A stretch of DNA of 37,500 bases from Prorocentrum cordatum (Eukaryota; Sar; Dinophyceae; Prorocentrales; Prorocentraceae): positions 322,135 through 359,634 of the forward strand of contig CAUYUJ010003625.1 in the NCBI GenBank assembly GCA_963575745.1, given 5' to 3'. The notes beneath the pieces are model-generated. The model did not search any database, was not told where the DNA came from, and saw only the letters and a program-made list of their open reading frames with translations. Made by a program: the position numbers and the translations under genes. Shown here one piece after another: positions 1 to 10,165 of this stretch; the first letter of the stretch is position 1, and each line of letters starts with the position of its first letter.

Positions 1-1535
1 TCTGCGAAATCACAGTCGGGACACCGCGGACACCATCGAATCCCGAACAGGCGCTCCAACACCACCCCTACGATTGCGCGAAAGCCGTCGACGCCCGCCA
101 GAGGGCCCCGTGCCCAGCACTCCAAGCGCATCTTGGCCGCTGCAACGTTTTGGCACAAACCCTCCATGGGCATTGCCATGTTCACATCGTCAGCGTCGCC
201 CTTCACCACCTCGTCCTCTAATGGCACGCCGCATGCGCCTGTCCAATCGGGTTCGAACAACCCGCGATTCGACGCGCCTTGTTTCTCCTGCACCCGATGC
301 CTGTTGACGGGGCCCTTTCGGCGCGACCCACTGAGCCGTACCATGGCGAGGTTGTGTCCTTATCTGGCGACATCGTCAAAAATACAGGGACGCCTTGCGC
401 CACCCGACCAGCGTGGGCATCGTAACGCATAATGGTACGTACCTCATCTGTTCCTGCAATATTCTTATTCATGGCCTGCGCTTGTCGCGCAATTCATGGT
501 CTCAGATAATGACGTGACGAATTTCAGCTTCGAGACGTCCCCATTCAATGCGCGCCGCTGTCCAGTGCCTGGATCGGGGTGCGTCTCTCGCAGTGCTTCC
601 ACTATGCTTATGGCAGCTTCCTCCATATGTGTAAAGTCGCGACCCGATTCGTCCTCCCTCTGCTATGTAAAGGCGTTTTGGTACAACAAGGACGACATCG
701 AGAACCCGAAGCGCCAGTCGCGCCGGAGCTGAGATTCCACGCGGCGTGTCATGATTCGTGTCCACAGCGGAAGTTCCACCCGGGGTGCCTCTCCGACACG
801 GCGGTGTCGGCTCACCTCGGACCAGGTCTGGCATATCAGGCACGCCTACCCCAAACTTGAAGCAGAAAGGAAAAGCGACGCCGAAGGAACCAACTGACCT
901 ATCATGGCCATGCCTGGAGACACCACGAGACGCAACCGCATTTTTTCCATCCACGTCCCCCGTCCGTTCACGTCCATCAGCACCAGGTTGGGCCGCTGCG
1001 ACGCTTCTCCGACGTTCGCGATATCCGACACCCCTTTGCATGTGCATCGTACGCGGCCATTGTCTTGGTCGCTCAATAGACTGGTAACCAACGCGACACA
1101 ATGATCCCGCCATGCTTCGCACGCGAACTGAACGCTTGCACGTTCTTCTGCACGCGAAGTTGCGCAACCGCCACCATGCCCGTCCGTACCTCCTTCATTG
1201 ACGCCGCGCGTCATGTGCTGCAAAGCTGTTTCCGTCATAGCGTCTTCATCTACCTCGTTGAACGATGACCTCCCCACGACCACCATGTTCGGAATTCTTC
1301 GATCCATGTCGTCGCAAGCGTCTTGCACCGTCGCCTGCTTCGCATCTGACGGCGTCGAATTCCTTTGCACCATGATCTTATCCAAATGATTGTCATACGG
1401 AAGCAACCCACCCAAGGTCTTCCCAAATATCCCAAGGGGTCGGCGGGGTGGCGTAAGCCCATGAATCTCCCGAGGGCAGCTGGGCCTTGATGGCTTTCTC
1501 GCATCTGCGAAAGATCTGGGGCCCTCTTCGAGCAC
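1..1535 (-). pseudogene. Helitron Rep/helicase-like protein, N-terminal part, decayed
   Basis: Recognised on the minus strand in pieces. Around 50-1 it reads LFGIRWCPRCPDC, preceded (about 130-60) by ARGPLAGVDGFRA; both resemble the cysteine-rich segment before the Rep domain of dinoflagellate and plant Helitrons. At 472-218 it reads AGTDEVRTIMRYDAHAGRV then GVPVFLTMSPDKDT, matching the Helitron-like N segment (GVPIFVTFSPDEKHN in typical members). Upstream pieces (about 670-480 and 1535-846) look like the linker before it. The frame changes near 480 and again within 846-1167, and the usual LMLRLSR stretch after SPDK is unrecognisable, so this copy is decayed. The Rep HUH motif and helicase would lie beyond the left edge. 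Helitrons move by rolling-circle transposition. Assignment is from remembered family motifs, without alignment. Confidence 0.6.
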
Positions 1536-2128
1536 TCCTGGTGCCGTCTTGGAGGCCTAGTGGGCGCGTGTGGAGCAGTCTTGGGCTCCTACTGGAACCT
1601 CATGGAGCTTATATTGTGTCGTACTGCGGCCACCAGCAGGCCTCAAGAACCCGCCAGAAAAGGAGAAGCGGGAATGCAATATCATCGACGTCGGCTTCTC
1701 CAGGCCAACCTTGAGGAGGCTCCGTGCACTCGTCGGGCCAGCGCAACTACGACAAAAATGTCAGTTATCTAAATCAGTTTAGAAGGTCCACGGTGAAGAA
1801 CTCTCGGAAGAGGGGGAGGAGGAGGAAGAGGAGGACCAACATGATCAAAACAAGGGCCCAAGAGGATGCCAGGACGGACCCAAGAGCGCAAAAAAACACC
1901 CGAACAACGCCCCGACATGCGACGCGGGGGCTCAAAGGGGGCAGTCGTAATTGAGAGCCCCCCCATGGTTGATTGACGTCCTCCAAGGGACCCCCAGGAC
2001 CTCCAGAGGCCCCCCCCCTGGGGCCCCAACGGCGTCGAAAATAACCCGACAGGCCCACGGGATGACCCTGGTACGCTGCCAAGACGCTTCCAAATCGAAA
2101 TATCCTCAGAGGCATTATGGTTGGGCCT
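1536..2128. other. No gene recognised; purine-rich and low-complexity spacer
   Basis: Nothing matches a family I know. 1795-1840 is a purine tract (GAAGAGGGGGAGGAGG type). 1930-2030 is rich in C and G runs. Open frames on both strands are short and made of biased composition. Confidence 0.5.
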
Positions 2129-2455
2129 GTTCAAGCAGAACCCGATGTTCGGTTTGACGGCTGCCGCCCACCCTCATTGTTCAAATGTGCGTTCCCGCAC
2201 TGCCCGGATCAACGCAACTCACCTGGGCATCGCTGCTTGACGGGCTGGCGGGTGCCAAGACGCTCCCATATAAAAAAGGGTCCACGCAGGCATTGAGTGT
2301 TGACTCCTGAGCCTGCTCAGGCAAAACCGAATGTTCGGCGTGACCGTTGCCGCCCCCCTTATTGTTCAAACGCGCGTCCCCGCACTTCCCTGATCAACGC
2401 AACTCGCCTGGGCATCGCTCATTGATGGGCTGACGGGGATGGGCGACGCGTCAAG
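2129..2455. repeat. Two-unit tandem duplication, about 187-bp unit
   Basis: The block with TGTTCGG, CCGCC, ATTGTTCAAA and GATCAACGCAACTC starting near 2140 recurs near 2331 with about 187 bp offset and roughly 80 percent identity by eye. Both units end in CCTGGGCATCGCT followed by TGATGGGCTG or TGACGGGCTG. On the minus strand both units contain SDAQ-SCVD-GSAGT, which may be a repeat of a former coding segment or coincidence of the duplication. Confidence 0.6.
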
Positions 2456-3289
2456 AACACACAAGCCGATCATAATCTCCAGATCACATCGCGCTCGCCC
2501 ACGAGGCGAAGAGGAAAAGAAACATGATGGTCGCAAGGCGCAGGAGGTGGTCAACGAGGGGGAAGAGGAGGAGGACAAGGATGAGGAGGAGGAGGTTTTT
2601 TTCTGTACCACCGCGGGCGCACACGCAATAGTCCGCAGTCAGTAGCCCGCGAACAAGCGAAGCAAGGGAGAGAGGGAAGGAAGCAGCAGCAGGACAGGAG
2701 GGATAGAAAGGACCACATGCACAAAGACACCGAGATACTTCGCGCGCGGGGGGGATCGACACAGCCGCGCCCGCCAGCGGAAATGGCGGGAGGCCACGAG
2801 CGAAGGCAGGGGGGCGCACTCGACACAAGGGGGGGCAGAGTCCATGCCCCGAAACGGGTGGCGCTTGCGCTCGCCACCCCGACCTGCGTCTGGGGTGGGA
2901 GACCCACTGAAGGACCCAGCTGCAATACTGATCCAGTCTCCTCAGAACGGCACGCAGGGCACCCCATCGACGGGCACGGGGTGGGCGTGGCGGCGGGGCA
3001 GGGAGGGCGGCCGCACTCTCTCGCGCGCGACGCCGCTCGCCTCCGAACCACACCACCCGAAGCCACAACCCGACCCAACGCCACACCACGGCAGCAGCGG
3101 AAGCGGCACCGCGGAGCAGCAGCAGGGGGACACGCAGGAGAGGGCGCACAGAAGCAGCAACAGCGACGACAGCAACAGCAAGAGGGGTGCAATACAGGGG
3201 ACACAAGAACGAAGACGATAACGAGCCTCCCCAACAGCGCACCGCCCCGCAGGCGAGGGAGGCAGCAGTAGGGGCAAGGAATAAGAAAG
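2456..3289. other. No gene recognised; GC-rich, CAG-rich spacer
   Basis: Long open frames occur on both strands, but they are poor in stop codons only because the DNA is GC-rich, and their translations are Pro/Arg/Ser/Cys-rich with no motif. 3095-3190 is rich in CAG and AGC words. Confidence 0.45.
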
Positions 3290-3439
3290 ACCTAAAGTGG
3301 GGATCCGGATGCAGAGAATCCGCCGACCCCTTGTGGGTCTCTAGGCGCGTGTAAGATAGTTCCCCCCCATAACCCCCCCCAAGGGACCCCAAACCGGAGA
3401 TTTGACCCCCCCCTCGCCCCGGATGAGCGCATCACGAAG

Positions 3440-4740
3440 CTTTTCTGGGCCCAAGAGGGCCTCAAGACGGACCTAGAAAGCCCAAGAGGCCTCCAAAACG
3501 GCCCACGAGGGCCCCGAGACGCTAAACGAGCGCTCCAAGATGCCCTAGCTGGCCCAAAGATGGGCTCAGAGGCCTCCGAGACGGCCCAAGAGGTCCCCAA
3601 GAGGCCCCAAGAGGCCTCCAAGATGCGTTCCAAGAGGGTCCCTAGACGCAAAAAGTGGCCCATTCCCTTCGTAAAACATACAATTTTCATACATTCGCCT
3701 TCTGGGTTTTCCGATGCTCTCAGACGGCCCAAGAGGACCCCAATACCGCCCCAAGACGGCCCAAGAAGCCTCCAAGAGGGTCCCAAGCTAGCCCAAGCGG
3801 GCCCCAAGACAACCCAAGAGCCGTCCAAGACGGCCCCGAAGACGGCCCCAAGAGCGCTCCAGGAGCGCTCCGAGTCGCCTCCCAGAGAGCTCAATATGGT
3901 CCCAGACGGTCCAAGAGCGATCAAAGACACCGAAAATGGCCTCCAGCGGTCCCAAATGCCCCCAAGAGGCATCCAGGATACGTCCCAAGAGGGCCTCTAA
4001 CCGCAAAAATTAGTCCGTTTCCTGGGTGAAACGTAGATGTTTCACAAATTCGCCTCTTGGGCTTTCCGACGCTCCCAGACGGCCCCAGAGGCCTCCAAGA
4101 CCGCCCCAAGACGGTCCAAGAAGCCTCCAAGAGGGCCCCAAGACAGCCCAAGAGGGACCCAAGACGGCTCCAAAGGCGCCGAAGACGGCCCAAGAGAGCC
4201 CTGAAGACGGCCCCAAGAGCGCTCCAAGAGCGCTCCAACTGGCTTCCAAGAGAGTTCCACATGGTCCCAGACGGTCCAAGAGCGATCAAAGACACCCGAG
4301 ATGGCTTCCAGATGGCCCAAGACGCCCCCAAGAAGCCTCCAAGGTGCGTCCCAAATGGGTCCCTAGACGCAAAAGTTGGCTCATCTCCTTCGTAAAACGT
4401 ATATGTTGTACACATTCGCCGTGTGGGCTTTCCGACGCTCCAAGACGGCCCAGGAGGCCCCGAAGACCGCCCCAAGACCGCCCAAGAGGCGCCCAAGGCG
4501 GCCCCAAGACGGCCCAAACCCAAGATGGCCTCAAGACGGCCCAAGAGGCCCCCAAGACGGCCCCAGAGGACTCCAAGACAGCACCATGAAGAGGGCCCAA
4601 GAAGGCCCCAAAACGGCCAACGAGGACGCCAAAGCAGCCCAAGAAGAGCCCAGGAATAGCCCGAACAACCCCAAAGATGTCCCCCTTCAGGCCCCGAAAA
4701 ACTCCCAAGAAACCCGGCAAAAAACCCCAAACGACCGCCA
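3440..4740. repeat. GGCCCAAGA-word repeat block with ~360-bp higher-order unit
   Basis: The block is made of degenerate 12-15 nt words of the type GGCCCAAGAGG and CCTCCAAGACGG. A higher-order unit is visible: the landmark CGCAAAA-x-TGGCYCAT / CGTAAAACRTA / CATTCGCC / GGGYTTTCCGA recurs at about 3649, 4003 and 4368 (354 and 365 bp apart), and GGTCCCAGACGGTCCAAGAGC recurs at about 3898 and 4263. Translations such as LLGPSWGRLGALL appear on the minus strand in more than one frame, so protein coding is doubtful. The same word family returns at 21060-22400. Confidence 0.8.
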
Positions 4741-4849
4741 AACGGTTTCGAACCATCTGATCATTGACTTCAATTAATTAAGGGTCGGCGGATGTGGCGT
4801 AAGCCTGAAGAGTCCACGTCTGGAAGTGACGTGTTGCCGGAGGCAGGTC

Positions 4850-4854
4850 GCGCA
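4850..4854. repeat. Target-site duplication, left copy (GCGCA)
   Basis: GCGCA lies directly against the left LTR and is repeated at 20871-20875 against the right LTR. Five base pairs is the normal target duplication length of Ty1/copia elements. Confidence 0.85.
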
Positions 4855-5126
4855 AGTCGAAAGTGAGCCTGGTAGGTCAAATAGCATCCGTCTCCATGGG
4901 AGGCGGATGAGCTCACATTGCGTCCAATTCCATGTCGAAGGAATACGATATGGGGAGTGGACGGGTATGATAGGATAAGATCGATGTATCGGTCTTTCCA
5001 GCACATAGCGAACACTAAGGTAAGTGTCCGGGCAAATAGGCCGCGCGTGCCTTGAGCCAAAGGCAACGGCGCGCGAACTACACTCCCGATTCTATATAAC
5101 ATCTCCCAAAAAACGACCCTTAAAGT
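4855..5126 (-). repeat. 3' LTR (left)
   Basis: Direct repeat of 20599-20870, same length (272 bp), 13 substitutions and no gaps by eye. On the sense strand it begins ACTTTAAGGG and ends CTTTCGACT, lacking canonical TG..CA ends. It carries a TTATATAG box (about 5092-5099) and a nested inverted repeat around GCGCG..TGCCTT..AAGGCA..CGCGC that could fold in RNA. Confidence 0.93.
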
Positions 5127-5439
5127 CGGGAGGGGAGGAGACGGAGAGTATAGCCGCGCAGCCGTTAGGCTCTACAAAGGCCGCGCGCGCAACTGTTTGC
5201 AAGAAAACAGTGCATACAGACTGGCCTAACACCAGACTGTAAGGCGAGTTTCCTCGCAAGGCATTTCCCGCAAATACAAGACAGCCCCTTGAATTGTAAA
5301 AGGATATCGGCCCGGCTAGAGGTAACGTCAGCCAAACGGGCCATACCACACCGAGCACACGGGCATCAAGGCAAAGAACCTGAATCATAGAAAGCCGGCT
5401 CGTTGCCAGGCGTGAAATGAAAGGCTCGTTTCCGAGCAC
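5092..5439 (-). CDS. Small open frame between RNase H and 3' LTR, unknown
   Basis: A 115-codon frame downstream of the polymerase, ending inside the LTR. It contains two GNRA hairpins (5424-5437 and 5244-5257), which it reads as LGNEP and RGNSP, plus a degenerate one near 5398-5411. No motif is recognised. Its start is not ATG. It may be a fortuitous frame in the 3' untranslated region. It does not share the reading frame of the polymerase. Confidence 0.3.
   Translation of the reverse strand: MLGNEPFISRLATSRLSMIQVLCLDARVLGVVWPVWLTLPLAGPISFYNSRGCLVFAGNALRGNSPYSLVLGQSVCTVFLQTVARAAFVEPNGCAAILSVSSPPDFKGRFLGDVI
5128..5148. other. Purine tract on plus strand beside the 3' LTR (polypyrimidine in the sense strand)
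   Basis: The 21 nt next to the inner edge of the 3' LTR are GGGAGGGGAGG-ACGGAGAG-like on the plus strand. The element's sense is minus, so its RNA is pyrimidine-rich here. A retroelement normally has a purine tract in the sense strand at this place to prime second-strand DNA. Confidence 0.6.
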
Positions 5440-5445
5440 CTAGAA

Positions 5446-5468
5446 GGGCGCCTCTGTAGTAGGCGCCC
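5446..5468 (-). other. 8-bp perfect hairpin just 3' of the polymerase frame
   Basis: GGGCGCCT (5446-5453), 7-nt loop, AGGCGCCC (5461-5468). It lies 40 nt beyond the stop of the polymerase frame. It is longer and has a larger loop than the GNRA family; its role is unknown. Confidence 0.6.
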
Positions 5469-5506
5469 ATGCTGGCAAATTGGACCGCGGGGGCAACAAG
5501 GACAGG

Positions 5507-7609
5507 CTAAAATTGATTGGACTTAGGCTTGTTTCTGTCCTCGGGACCCCGAAAGGGAACAAACTGCTTCACGTCATACTTAAATGACTGAGTGCCTGAC
5601 ATCACTTCCAAAAGCAGCTCCCGATCGATGCGTCCCTTTGTATGCCCATCTGCGGTCATATCTCTAGTATCACACTTCTGCACATTATGCACTATACCTA
5701 TATCCATGAGGTCACGTATCCAGCTGATATGTCCAAGCAAGGTCCGTTCTGTCGGTATCTTAAGATCCTTGCTTGATAGCGATTTATAAACCGACTCAGC
5801 GTCGATGGTAAGAGATACTTTCATGGCTAGGCCCCCAACTTCACGCATATCTCGTAGTTGTCGTGGAGTCAGAGCCCCTGCCTGGAGCTCGTGGAGAGTG
5901 ATGAGCGTAGGGTAACACTCATCGAGGTTATGTGCAGCTGCGAGTGCCTCCGCGGCATAGCTGGACCTCACCTGCAGTCGGTGTGATTTACATAGTCCAT
6001 CACAGAGATGAACGACGGACTTGCCTTGAGGCGAGTTTCCTCGCCGTAGTACGTCGGCCCCGCGTATGCCGTAGCCCTTGGTCTCGTCGTCCTCCTCCCC
6101 GGTGAGCTTCCGATACCCTGAGTCGCTGTGTATGTCAACTTCATTCGTCGGCTTCATCCGAGGGAAGGTGATGCGTTTCGGGCTGCTGATCAGCCTTCGC
6201 GTCACGTCATTCAGTCGTCTGACTTGTAGGTCGGTGGGCTCTTGGATTTTCTGAAGAGAGACCACGTATACCATGAGCCAGACCTGAGTAAGAAGGGTAT
6301 AGGCGAGGGCTCCTCGCAAGCTGACGAACATGTCGGTAATGACTTTGGTGGCTTTGGCATCGGCCGCCGCTCCTGGAAGTTCTGGGTGCGTGATAGGACG
6401 TAGTCGCTTGATGCACTCGTCCTGATCCATGATCACATCCCCTAGGTCATTCTTAGTGTAGCGAACGGCGCAGTTCGTATATGAGGGTTTGTTAAGCTTG
6501 CATTTGCCAAACACCCTGTCGACACGTTGTACATAGTCGTCTATTTTTTTCTCTAGGCCTGTCATATTAATATCATCGACATGTTTTGCCGTTAGCAAGT
6601 CTTGGCTGACTTCAAATTCAGGATCATAACTTGTCGATGTAAGGCCTATAGCTCGTGTGGTCGTACGAAGTTTGAGAGACAACGCTCTTGGGGCGTCCTT
6701 TGTACCCGTTCCTGGCTTGAGGCTTCTGAGGCAGCGTCGGCTTTCGTCATAGGATGAGAAGCCAGGCAGTGTACGAAGTACCTGGGCACTTCCCGGTGGA
6801 AGGGCGAAGCAAACCATGCGAGTTTCCTCGCCGGTGGCATGGGCAAGTTCCTCATAGGTCAAACCCTTGAGGAACGCCTTGTCGATATCCATGGATGCTA
6901 AGATCCACTCTGGATGACATGCCGCTTCACTCGCTAGGAGTCTCTGGGACTGCCTTCGAGCGGTCCCCGAGAAGGTTTCCACATCGAAAGCCTCAGTGTC
7001 CATAAATCCAGGAAGGACAAGTCTGAGACGGATGGTTTTAACGTTCTCGGTACCTATCTTCACAAACTTCCACTTATATACATACCTAGATGTCATAATG
7101 TTAGAAACTTTGGATAAATCATACATCTCAAAGCACCGGTTGTCGAGCCAGATCTTGAGTTCAGTGTACAAAGCTTCACTAACCTCTTTCGGGTGTGCTG
7201 CTATGTCGGCTTTGGTGAGTAGGTCGTCTTCCTTGACTACCACAGCACGGTTAGCAGCAGAGGATACATATACTTTCATCGTTGCGACCATATCAGTGTC
7301 GAGCTGTGCAAGTTGAGTCTGATCCAACACTACTTTTGACATTTCTGTTGTAAAACAGAACTCAACATCGGGACCATATTCATCACTGTCAAGAGAGTAG
7401 CTCTCGTCAGGTGTGGTTGAGCAGAGAGAGACTAGACAGGGCTCTTGTGGTTCAGGCTCGTCTCCGAGCGTTTCCGACAATACGATATCTTCTTCGTCCA
7501 CAGATGCTGAAACCAAAACACATCGGTCGGGCAGCATGGTTGCTGGGACGCAGTAGAGATAATCGTCGGGTGTCGTCGTGGGATGAAGGTCCATACGTAA
7601 CTTGTCGTA
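5507..7609 (-). CDS. Reverse transcriptase and RNase H of the copia element
   Basis: Copies the element RNA into DNA and degrades the RNA. The reverse transcriptase shows the copia motifs SRYVYKWKFVK, then ASMDIDKAFLKGL (catalytic Asp of motif A), and KHVDDINMTG (motif C, HVDD in place of YVDD). The C-terminal RNase H shows DIHSDSGYRK (Asp), SSYAAEALAAAH (Glu) and LTIDAESVYKSL (Asp). It is the longest intact pol piece, about 700 codons. It is open from the in-frame TGA at 7610-7612; the first ATG is at 7594. GNRA hairpins sit at 7456-7469 (GAGA), 6818-6831 (between motif A and LPPGS) and 6030-6045 (in RNase H), all at poorly conserved loops. A degenerate hairpin lies at 6303-6317. Confidence 0.9.
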   Translation of the reverse strand, partial: YDKLRMDLHPTTTPDDYLYCVPATMLPDRCVLVSASVDEEDIVLSETLGDEPEPQEPCLVSLCSTTPDESYSLDSDEYGPDVEFCFTTEMSKVVLDQTQLAQLDTDMVATMKVYVSSAANRAVVVKEDDLLTKADIAAHPKEVSEALYTELKIWLDNRCFEMYDLSKVSNIMTSRYVYKWKFVKIGTENVKTIRLRLVLPGFMDTEAFDVETFSGTARRQSQRLLASEAACHPEWILASMDIDKAFLKGLTYEELAHATGEETRMVCFALPPGSAQVLRTLPGFSSYDESRRCLRSLKPGTGTKDAPRALSLKLRTTTRAIGLTSTSYDPEFEVSQDLLTAKHVDDINMTGLEKKIDDYVQRVDRVFGKCKLNKPSYTNCAVRYTKNDLGDVIMDQDECIKRLRPITHPELPGAAADAKATKVITDMFVSLRGALAYTLLTQVWLMVYVVSLQKIQEPTDLQVRRLNDVTRRLISSPKRITFPRMKPTNEVDIHSDSGYRKLTGEEDDETKGYGIRGADVLRRGNSPQGKSVVHLCDGLCKSHRLQVRSSYAAEALAAAHNLDECYPTLITLHELQAGALTPRQLRDMREVGGLAMKVSLTIDAESVYKSLSSKDLKIPTERTLLGHISWIRDLMDIGIVHNVQKCDTRDMTADGHTKGRIDRELLLEVMSGTQSFKYDVKQFVPFRGPEDRNKPKSNQF

Positions 7610-7984
7610 TCACTCTTCCATCATCATGGCTTCGATATTGTGTTCCTCGTTATCTTCATAGATTGTCGACAGACGGCCTTCACTTGGCGATGAGGCACCT
7701 GGGGTGTCTGGTGGAGGCCTGCTTCCAGACGTGTCGTGTTCTCCAGGCGCGGTGCCCGAGTGCTGATACTTGGCCAAGTCGTCGTGAAATCCTAAGGAAG
7801 GAACATGTGAGGTCAAGCATTGGATAAGTCTGGAATGAGTGCTACCAGTGATTTGAGAAATGTTCAGGCCAGTGCCCACACACTCATAATAGTGGATGGC
7901 TGGGCTGACATCATTGTCGTAGTGGATCAGCGTAGACCCGGCGGCGTACTTTACTGCAGGTAGACATGGCACATTTTTTTGCAA
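7610..7984 (-). pseudogene. Integrase to reverse transcriptase linker
   Basis: This frame continues straight into the polymerase frame across a single TGA (7610-7612). It is +1 relative to the integrase frame, and the two meet at a run of seven A in the sense strand (around 7973-7979). The sequence includes HYDNDVSPAIHYYECVG and an acidic, Ser/Pro-rich tail, as expected of the variable copia linker. Confidence 0.7.
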
Positions 7985-9333
7985 ATCTCACTGCTACTAC
8001 GTGTTCTACTCGGAAATAGTTTCGCATGAGATACTGTAGTGCAAGATGCACGCGCGGGTGAAACTTGCTGTCGTCTGAAAGATTGAGGTTTCCCTCGTAG
8101 TCTGGGATGTAGCCAAAGACTTTGGCAGGTTTCCCTGCGCCAAGGTGTGCCACATACGTAAGGACTGTTTGCATGGCCATGTTATCCATGCCAAGTTCCC
8201 GTGTGAGGAGACATTCAATGTATAGCGTGTGACGAACGTCAGGATACATCACAATCACCTCACGAGATCCTGCCTTGACAACGACGTGTCCTCTTTCAGG
8301 CACATTACGGATCACAGGGGATGGGCCGTTCCAGCCTCCATGATCGTCCTTAGTGGCAGTGGGTCGATGGTAGTCGACCAGATCCCCTGCTGAGTAAAGG
8401 CGAGCACCATCTGGAGCCGTTTTAGCCCTGAGAGCACGATTTGTCGTGGCCACAGCCGCGGCTTGAGTGATTGCTTCTAGGCTAACTTCCCTCACGCGAC
8501 GTTCTCGTTCATGGCCTGATGTCTCGGGTCCCTTGGGAAAATCAAGGGTGTCGAGATCAGGAAGAAAGGAGGGCCGGCGTCCAGTGTGTGCTTGGTATGG
8601 TGATACTCCGTTGTAGAACGTAAAGGCGTTGGTAGCGAAGATGCCTTCAGCCAATACTCTAGTGAATACAACAGGGATGTTGTGTCTATTCAGCTCTTCC
8701 TCAACCATGTGGAGGACGCCTCTAAGAATGCCGTTTCGTGACTCGATTGAAGTCGCGTGTTGGCCAGGCGCTCGGATACGGAGGGTTGCACCCTTATTCG
8801 CCATCATGGCCTTAGCGGTATCATTGTTCAGGGCGCCTTCTCCATCTGAGTACAAGACTTTGAAGGGTCCATGATAGACAACCCAACAGTAGTGGTAAGC
8901 GTCCAGTATCACGTCGCGTTCTCTGTCGGTAATTTCTTGGCCTGCTGCCAGGCGAATACAGCGATCCATAATCTGGAATATGGTTCGCTTCTTATAAAAC
9001 ATGAGATCCAATTCGCCTTCATCGAGCCAACTTCCAGGAAGGCTCACCGAAGGTAGTGTTGAGTTTCCTGGACGTTCCCATGCTCTGCGTTCCCGACAGG
9101 TGTCGCAAACTTCTTTGATCATATTCAGTCGAACGTTATCCAGTCCCACTTTGTCTAGGATTAGCCTCATCTTGGGCTCCTTCGCATGATGCCACCGCAG
9201 GTGCAGTTTACGGAGTTCCTTTTTGACGACATGAGGTTCATGACTACGTAGATTTTGCAGACTGCGTTGGATGTCAAATCTCGTCCAGTCGGGTAGTCGT
9301 GGAGCCCCCGATCCGGTGGAGGCAAGAGGTTTC
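7911..9333 (-). CDS. Integrase of the copia element
   Basis: Inserts the DNA copy into the genome. The N-terminal zinc-binding module is visible as LHLRWHH about 30 residues before CDTC (HHCC type). The catalytic core has ELDLMF (first Asp), LYSDGEGAL (second Asp) and ATSIESRNGILR (Glu), the D-D-E triad. The first ATG (9170) lies within the zinc module, so the true frame begins upstream: the frame is open up to about 9333 and joins the preceding Cys-rich segment through a 2-nt frame change at the degenerate hairpin 9322-9338. One GNRA hairpin at 8125-8138 is read as AGKPA. The 3' end breaks at the A7 run. Confidence 0.88.
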
Positions 9334-10162
9334 CTTGTAGCTCTCCGCAGTCGGTCTCCTTCGTCAACTGCATCTGGTGTGGTGGTACGCCTTGTAGGCG
9401 ACCACGACGGGCCGCTACCTGTGGCGGTTCGCTAGAGGACGCAGAAGGCGTGTTTCCACGCTCGGGGGCGTCTCGTAGCATGTCGTAACTGCTGGCACCA
9501 GATGTCGGATCAGCGTTCCCGAAGGATCGTGGTCGTGGTGGCCTGGCGCGTGCGCCTTGGCGGCCACCTGACGCTGAAGCTTGGCCCTCACCAGGTTTAG
9601 GTAAGGGTTTCCACCAAGCTGGCACGGTCTTACCTTCGGGGTCATGATCATCTGGAAGTTTAAAGGGTTCAGCAAAACGACATTTACCAGGTTCGGTATC
9701 GAGGTGGTTCTTAACACCTCTGCTTCTCGTAAGATCCCTCTGGCATGCGGGACATGGACAATTTACAGAGATAGAATCATGATACTTACACTGCGTAGGG
9801 TCTCTGTTGTGGCTTGGACTGTCCTTTCGGACGTTGTCGATGCATGCCGGGCATGTAGCCACCTTTGGGATGATACGATCACCTATGCGTCTCATACCTT
9901 CTCCCGGTTCAGCTTGATCAGGAAGGTCAGCAGGGTAAGCATGTGCGGTACGTATAGGCGCGTTTCCGCGCGTAGTGCCAATGGCTGTCGCCAAATATAC
10001 GGCTTCCACAAAGGCAGACTGCAGTCGTCGAGTGTATTTTCGTGCCAGTGAAAGCTCTCTGTTGCACGGTTGTCCGTGCACATGCTGACCGTTGCATTTG
10101 AGTCGCTCAAAGGGTTTAAGAATCGTCTCGTCGTTGCTGGTGATATTTGTCGGTTTCTTAAT
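9167..10162 (-). CDS. Cys/His-rich segment between methyltransferase-like domain and integrase
   Basis: Open after the in-frame TAG at 10163-10165. The first part, IKKPTNITSNDETILKPF then CNGQHVHGQPCN, completes the methyltransferase-like domain. Then come CPAC (about 9845), CKYH, CPCPAC, a following H and GKCRF, which look like one or two zinc-binding modules. A Gly/Ala/Pro/Arg-rich stretch follows, with hairpins at 9958-9971 and 9448-9461 read as RGNAP and RGNTP. After the degenerate hairpin at 9322-9338 this frame loses meaning and the integrase frame takes over. Function of the Cys-rich part is unknown; nucleic-acid binding is an inference. Confidence 0.6.
   Translation of the reverse strand: MKKPTNITSNDETILKPFERLKCNGQHVHGQPCNRELSLARKYTRRLQSAFVEAVYLATAIGTTRGNAPIRTAHAYPADLPDQAEPGEGMRRIGDRIIPKVATCPACIDNVRKDSPSHNRDPTQCKYHDSISVNCPCPACQRDLTRSRGVKNHLDTEPGKCRFAEPFKLPDDHDPEGKTVPAWWKPLPKPGEGQASASGGRQGARARPPRPRSFGNADPTSGASSYDMLRDAPERGNTPSASSSEPPQVAARRGRLQGVPPHQMQLTKETDCGELQGNLLPPPDRGLHDYPTGRDLTSNAVCKIYVVMNLMSSKRNSVNCTCGGIMRRSPR
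9322..9338 (-). repeat. Degenerate GNRA hairpin with 2-nt insertion at a frame change
   Basis: Sense reads ACAAG-GAAA-CCTCTTGC. Without two of the bases in the right arm it would be a family hairpin with a CAAG/CTTG stem. The upstream frame reads QGNLL and then loses sense. The frame two bases away leads into the integrase. Confidence 0.7.
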
Positions 10163-10165
10163 CTA

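Noticed and set aside
3292-4756. Long open frames with LLGPSWGRLG-type repeats on both strands
   Set aside because: They follow the GGCCCAAGA word repeat, appear in several frames at once and have no motif; treated as repeat DNA.
7965-7985. Programmed -1 frameshift at the A7 run
   Set aside because: The phase A-AAA-AAA would suit a -1 slip, but the open downstream frame is +1, so a surplus base explains it better.
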